A DNA stretch of 6,152 nucleotides from an uncultured Oscillospiraceae bacterium. Its GTDB lineage: Bacteria > Bacillota > Clostridia > Oscillospirales > Oscillospiraceae. This document shows positions 4,332-6,152 of the stretch, one piece after another. The first letter of the stretch is position 1, and the number at the start of each line of letters is the position of its first letter. The translations under genes and the position numbers were made by a program. The notes beneath the pieces are model-generated. The model was not told where the DNA came from and did not search any database. It was given only the letters and a program-made list of their open reading frames with translations. The stretch lies in NCBI GenBank assembly GCA_947624465.1, contig CANQKJ010000133.1, positions 1 through 6,152 on the forward strand, given 5' to 3'.

Positions 4332-5789
4332 GAACTGGAGGAGCGCACCGGGCTGCCCCGGGCCAACATCCGCTATTACGAAGAGGAGGGGCTCCTTGCC
4401 CCCAAACGCCTGCCCAACGGCTACCGGGACTACTCGGAGGAGGACGCCCGTACCCTGGAGAAGATCAGGCTGCTGCGGCGGCTGAACATGGATCTGGAGA
4501 CCATCCGGCTGATCCAGCGGGGGACGCTCACCCTGGAGCAGGCCCTGTTCGGCCAGCTGAACCGTCTGGAGGGGGATCGGGTATCCATCGAACAGGCGGC
4601 AAAGGTCTGCCGGGAGCTGAGCGATTCCGGGGTGGAGTACGCCGCCCTGGACCCCGCGCCCTGGCTCAGGGAACTGGAGGCCCCGGCCCGCCCCGCTGTC
4701 CCGCCGCCGGCCCCGCCGGAGAAGGAGCCGGAGCCCCCGCGGTACATCGCCTGCTGCTATCCCTGGCGGCGGTATTTCGCCCGGGCGCTGGACATGGTCC
4801 TGTACAAGCTGCTCTTTTATGTCATTGCCCTGGGGGCGTTCCACGGGTACTGGCTGCTGGAGACGCCTCCGCTGGCGGACGCACTGTTCAATCTGGCCTG
4901 CTTTGCCCTGACCTTCGCGCTGGAGCCTTTCTGGCTCCACTACTGGGGCTGGACGCCGGGGAAGTGGCTGTTCGGATTGAAGCTCCGGGACGAAAACGGC
5001 GAAAAGTTGAGCCTGGCCGACGCACGGGAGCGGGCCTGGTCGGTGGCCTGGAAGGGCTATCGCTGGACCATCCCCATCTGGGACCTGGTGACCATGTGGC
5101 GGTGCCGCAAGGAGGGCCTGGACGGCCTTGCGTCCGACTGGGATTTTGGGCGGAGCCGCCGGTACACGGTGGAGGAGCGCCCCGGCGGGGCCCGCCTGGG
5201 CGGCGCGGCCTATATCGCAGCGCAGGTCCTGTTTTTCGCGGTGATCGCCCTGTCGGTGCTGGCCTCCTATCTGCCGCCCAAACGGGGGCCGCTGACGGTG
5301 GAGCGGTATGTTGAGAACTTCAACTATTACGCGGGAAAATTCGGCTATGATGACCGTTTGAACAGAGACGGGACCTGGCAGGACGACCGCTATGTGCTGA
5401 AGCTCTCCGGGGTGGACGACCTGGACCCCGTGTTTACGCTGGAGGACGGGGCAGTCACCGCCGTGACGTTCTGTGTCCGAAGCAACGAGGACTTCACGTA
5501 CATCCATGCCGGCCATTTCCCGGAGAACATGGGCCTGATGGCCATGACCGGGGCGCTGAACATTGGGCTGTTCAGCTACGACCCGGACGGCTGGACCGGC
5601 CTGTGGGAGACGGCGGCGGAGCCTTACGGCAGCTTTACCCTGGATCACCGGGGCGTCCGTATCGGGCAGCGGGTGGAGACCCGGGGCCTGGAAAACATGG
5701 GGACCGCCGGCTTCTGGCCGGACGAGGACAGCGACGAGCCTCCTTATTATGAGAGGACCGTCACCATTTCACTGACCGGGGAGGGGTAA
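4320..5789 (+). CDS. Membrane-tethered MerR-family transcription regulator fused to an RDD domain and an exported C-terminal domain
   Basis: 489 aa. Residues 1-70 are a MerR winged helix: T2-V-K-E-L-E-E-R-T-G-L-P, I17-R-Y-Y-E-E-E-G-L-L, N33-G-Y-R-D-Y-S-E-E-D, then I49-R-L-L-R-R-L-N. Residues 70-100 are a likely dimerisation coil; 112-140 a Pro-rich linker. Residues 150-290 are an RDD membrane domain: R155-A-L-D, helices about 157-178 and 187-206, then the G210-W-T-P-G-K-W-L-F-G-L-K-L-R-D motif. A third helix (about 296-318) should place residues 320-489 outside the cell; that part I do not recognise. Predicted topology is consistent: DNA-binding head inside, C-terminal domain outside. Normal MerR proteins are soluble with a small-molecule pocket, so this one probably senses an envelope or extracellular signal. 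ATG follows AGGAGGTG by 5 nt. A metallopeptidase gene starts 2 bp after its stop. Confidence 0.92.
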   Translation: MTVKELEERTGLPRANIRYYEEEGLLAPKRLPNGYRDYSEEDARTLEKIRLLRRLNMDLETIRLIQRGTLTLEQALFGQLNRLEGDRVSIEQAAKVCRELSDSGVEYAALDPAPWLRELEAPARPAVPPPAPPEKEPEPPRYIACCYPWRRYFARALDMVLYKLLFYVIALGAFHGYWLLETPPLADALFNLACFALTFALEPFWLHYWGWTPGKWLFGLKLRDENGEKLSLADARERAWSVAWKGYRWTIPIWDLVTMWRCRKEGLDGLASDWDFGRSRRYTVEERPGGARLGGAAYIAAQVLFFAVIALSVLASYLPPKRGPLTVERYVENFNYYAGKFGYDDRLNRDGTWQDDRYVLKLSGVDDLDPVFTLEDGAVTAVTFCVRSNEDFTYIHAGHFPENMGLMAMTGALNIGLFSYDPDGWTGLWETAAEPYGSFTLDHRGVRIGQRVETRGLENMGTAGFWPDEDSDEPPYYERTVTISLTGEG

Positions 5790-5791
5790 AA

Positions 5792-6152
5792 ATGGTCTTG
5801 TCCATCGATGAAGTATATGATATTTTAGACGAGGTATATGCCGGGTTCCCGGAGGAGTTGTTCCGGGACCTGAACGGCGGGGTCCTGCTGCTGGAGGACG
5901 AGGTGCCCGACCCTGAGGTCGGGGAGGACGTGTATGTGATGGGTGAGTACTGCTGCGACGAGATGGGGCGGTACATCAACCTCTACTACGGCTCCTTCGT
6001 TGCCCTGCTGGCGGACGAGCCGCGGGAGGTCTGGGTGGACGAGCTGCGGGGCACCCTCCGCCACGAGCTGACCCACCATGTGGAGGGCCTGGCGGGGGAG
6101 CGGAGCCTGGACAAAAAGGACGAGGCCCAGCTTGCCGCCTACCGGAACGGAG
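5792..6152 (+). CDS. Zincin-like metallopeptidase family protein (PF06262-type), 3' end cut by window
   Basis: 120 residues are visible and the frame is open to the window edge. The protein begins M-V-L-S-I-D-E-V-Y-D-I-L-D-E-V, then F24-R-D-L-N-G-G-V-L-L-L, Y48-V-M-G-E-Y and G59-R-Y-I-N-L-Y-Y-G-S-F, leading to the zinc motif H91-E92-L-T-H95-H96 and E98-G-L-A-G-E-R-S-L-D-x-K-D-E. This order is that of the small 'metallopeptidase family' zincins common in Clostridia, usually about 120-150 aa, so only a little is missing. H91, H95 and E92 are the expected zinc ligands and catalytic base; I cannot assign the third ligand with certainty. No signal peptide, so cytoplasmic. The start lies 2 bp after the regulator's stop, with GGGGAGGGG overlapping that stop region, so the two genes are almost surely co-transcribed and coupled. 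Substrate unknown. Confidence 0.9.
   Translation, partial: MVLSIDEVYDILDEVYAGFPEELFRDLNGGVLLLEDEVPDPEVGEDVYVMGEYCCDEMGRYINLYYGSFVALLADEPREVWVDELRGTLRHELTHHVEGLAGERSLDKKDEAQLAAYRNG

Noticed and set aside
4286..5314. 342-codon plus-strand frame inside the MerR-RDD gene
   Set aside because: Gly/Ala/Pro/Arg-rich shadow in another frame with no domain character.
4227..5648. 473-codon minus-strand open frame antisense to the MerR-RDD gene
   Set aside because: Its composition (Gln/Pro/Gly/Arg-rich) is that of an antisense shadow in high-GC DNA; the plus-strand gene has clear MerR and RDD motifs, a promoter and a Shine-Dalgarno.

Overview
The window looks like ordinary chromosome from a GC-rich, low-oxygen Firmicute; an Oscillospiraceae gut bacterium (Flavonifractor/Lawsonibacter-like) is my best guess. 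Reasons: strong AGGAGG-type ribosome binding sites before nearly every gene, a Gram-positive lipobox lipoprotein of the DUF3048/YerB family, a DUF378 membrane protein, a Clostridia-type zincin-like metallopeptidase, and consensus sigma-A promoters in otherwise GC-rich DNA. I see no mobile element, tRNA, rRNA or CRISPR. The genus is inference; the Firmicute assignment is fairly safe.

Layout. (1) Positions 1-1079, plus strand: the end of wecB (UDP-GlcNAc 2-epimerase), then a membrane-anchored protein that may have a LolA/MucB-like fold. (2) Positions 1049-2101, minus strand: a compact three-gene cluster of small unrecognised proteins (87, 140 and 115 aa). They look co-translated, and the last gene overlaps the 3' end of the upstream plus-strand gene tail-to-tail by 31 bp. 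(3) Positions 2165-2623, plus strand: a YfcE/MJ0936-type metallophosphoesterase, closed by a hairpin that can terminate transcription from both directions. (4) Positions 2668-4096, minus strand: a DUF378 two-helix membrane protein preceded by a cre-like palindrome, and upstream of it a DUF3048 lipoprotein with a Pro/Thr linker. (5) Positions 4097-4319: a divergent control region with one clear sigma-A promoter facing each way and an unusual cluster of TTGAC/GTCAA half-sites. (6) Positions 4320-6152, plus strand: a membrane-tethered regulator (MerR DNA-binding head, RDD membrane domain, exported C-terminal domain), followed 2 bp later by a zincin-like metallopeptidase cut by the window edge.

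The most interesting part is blocks 5-6. A MerR head fused to a membrane protein, sitting next to alternating inverted half-sites that could be its own operator or an RNA structure over its ribosome binding site, suggests a one-component envelope-sensing circuit. It may also control the divergent DUF3048 lipoprotein and the downstream peptidase. The three-gene cluster of block 2 is the second item that known families do not explain. No stretch longer than 300 bases lacks a gene.
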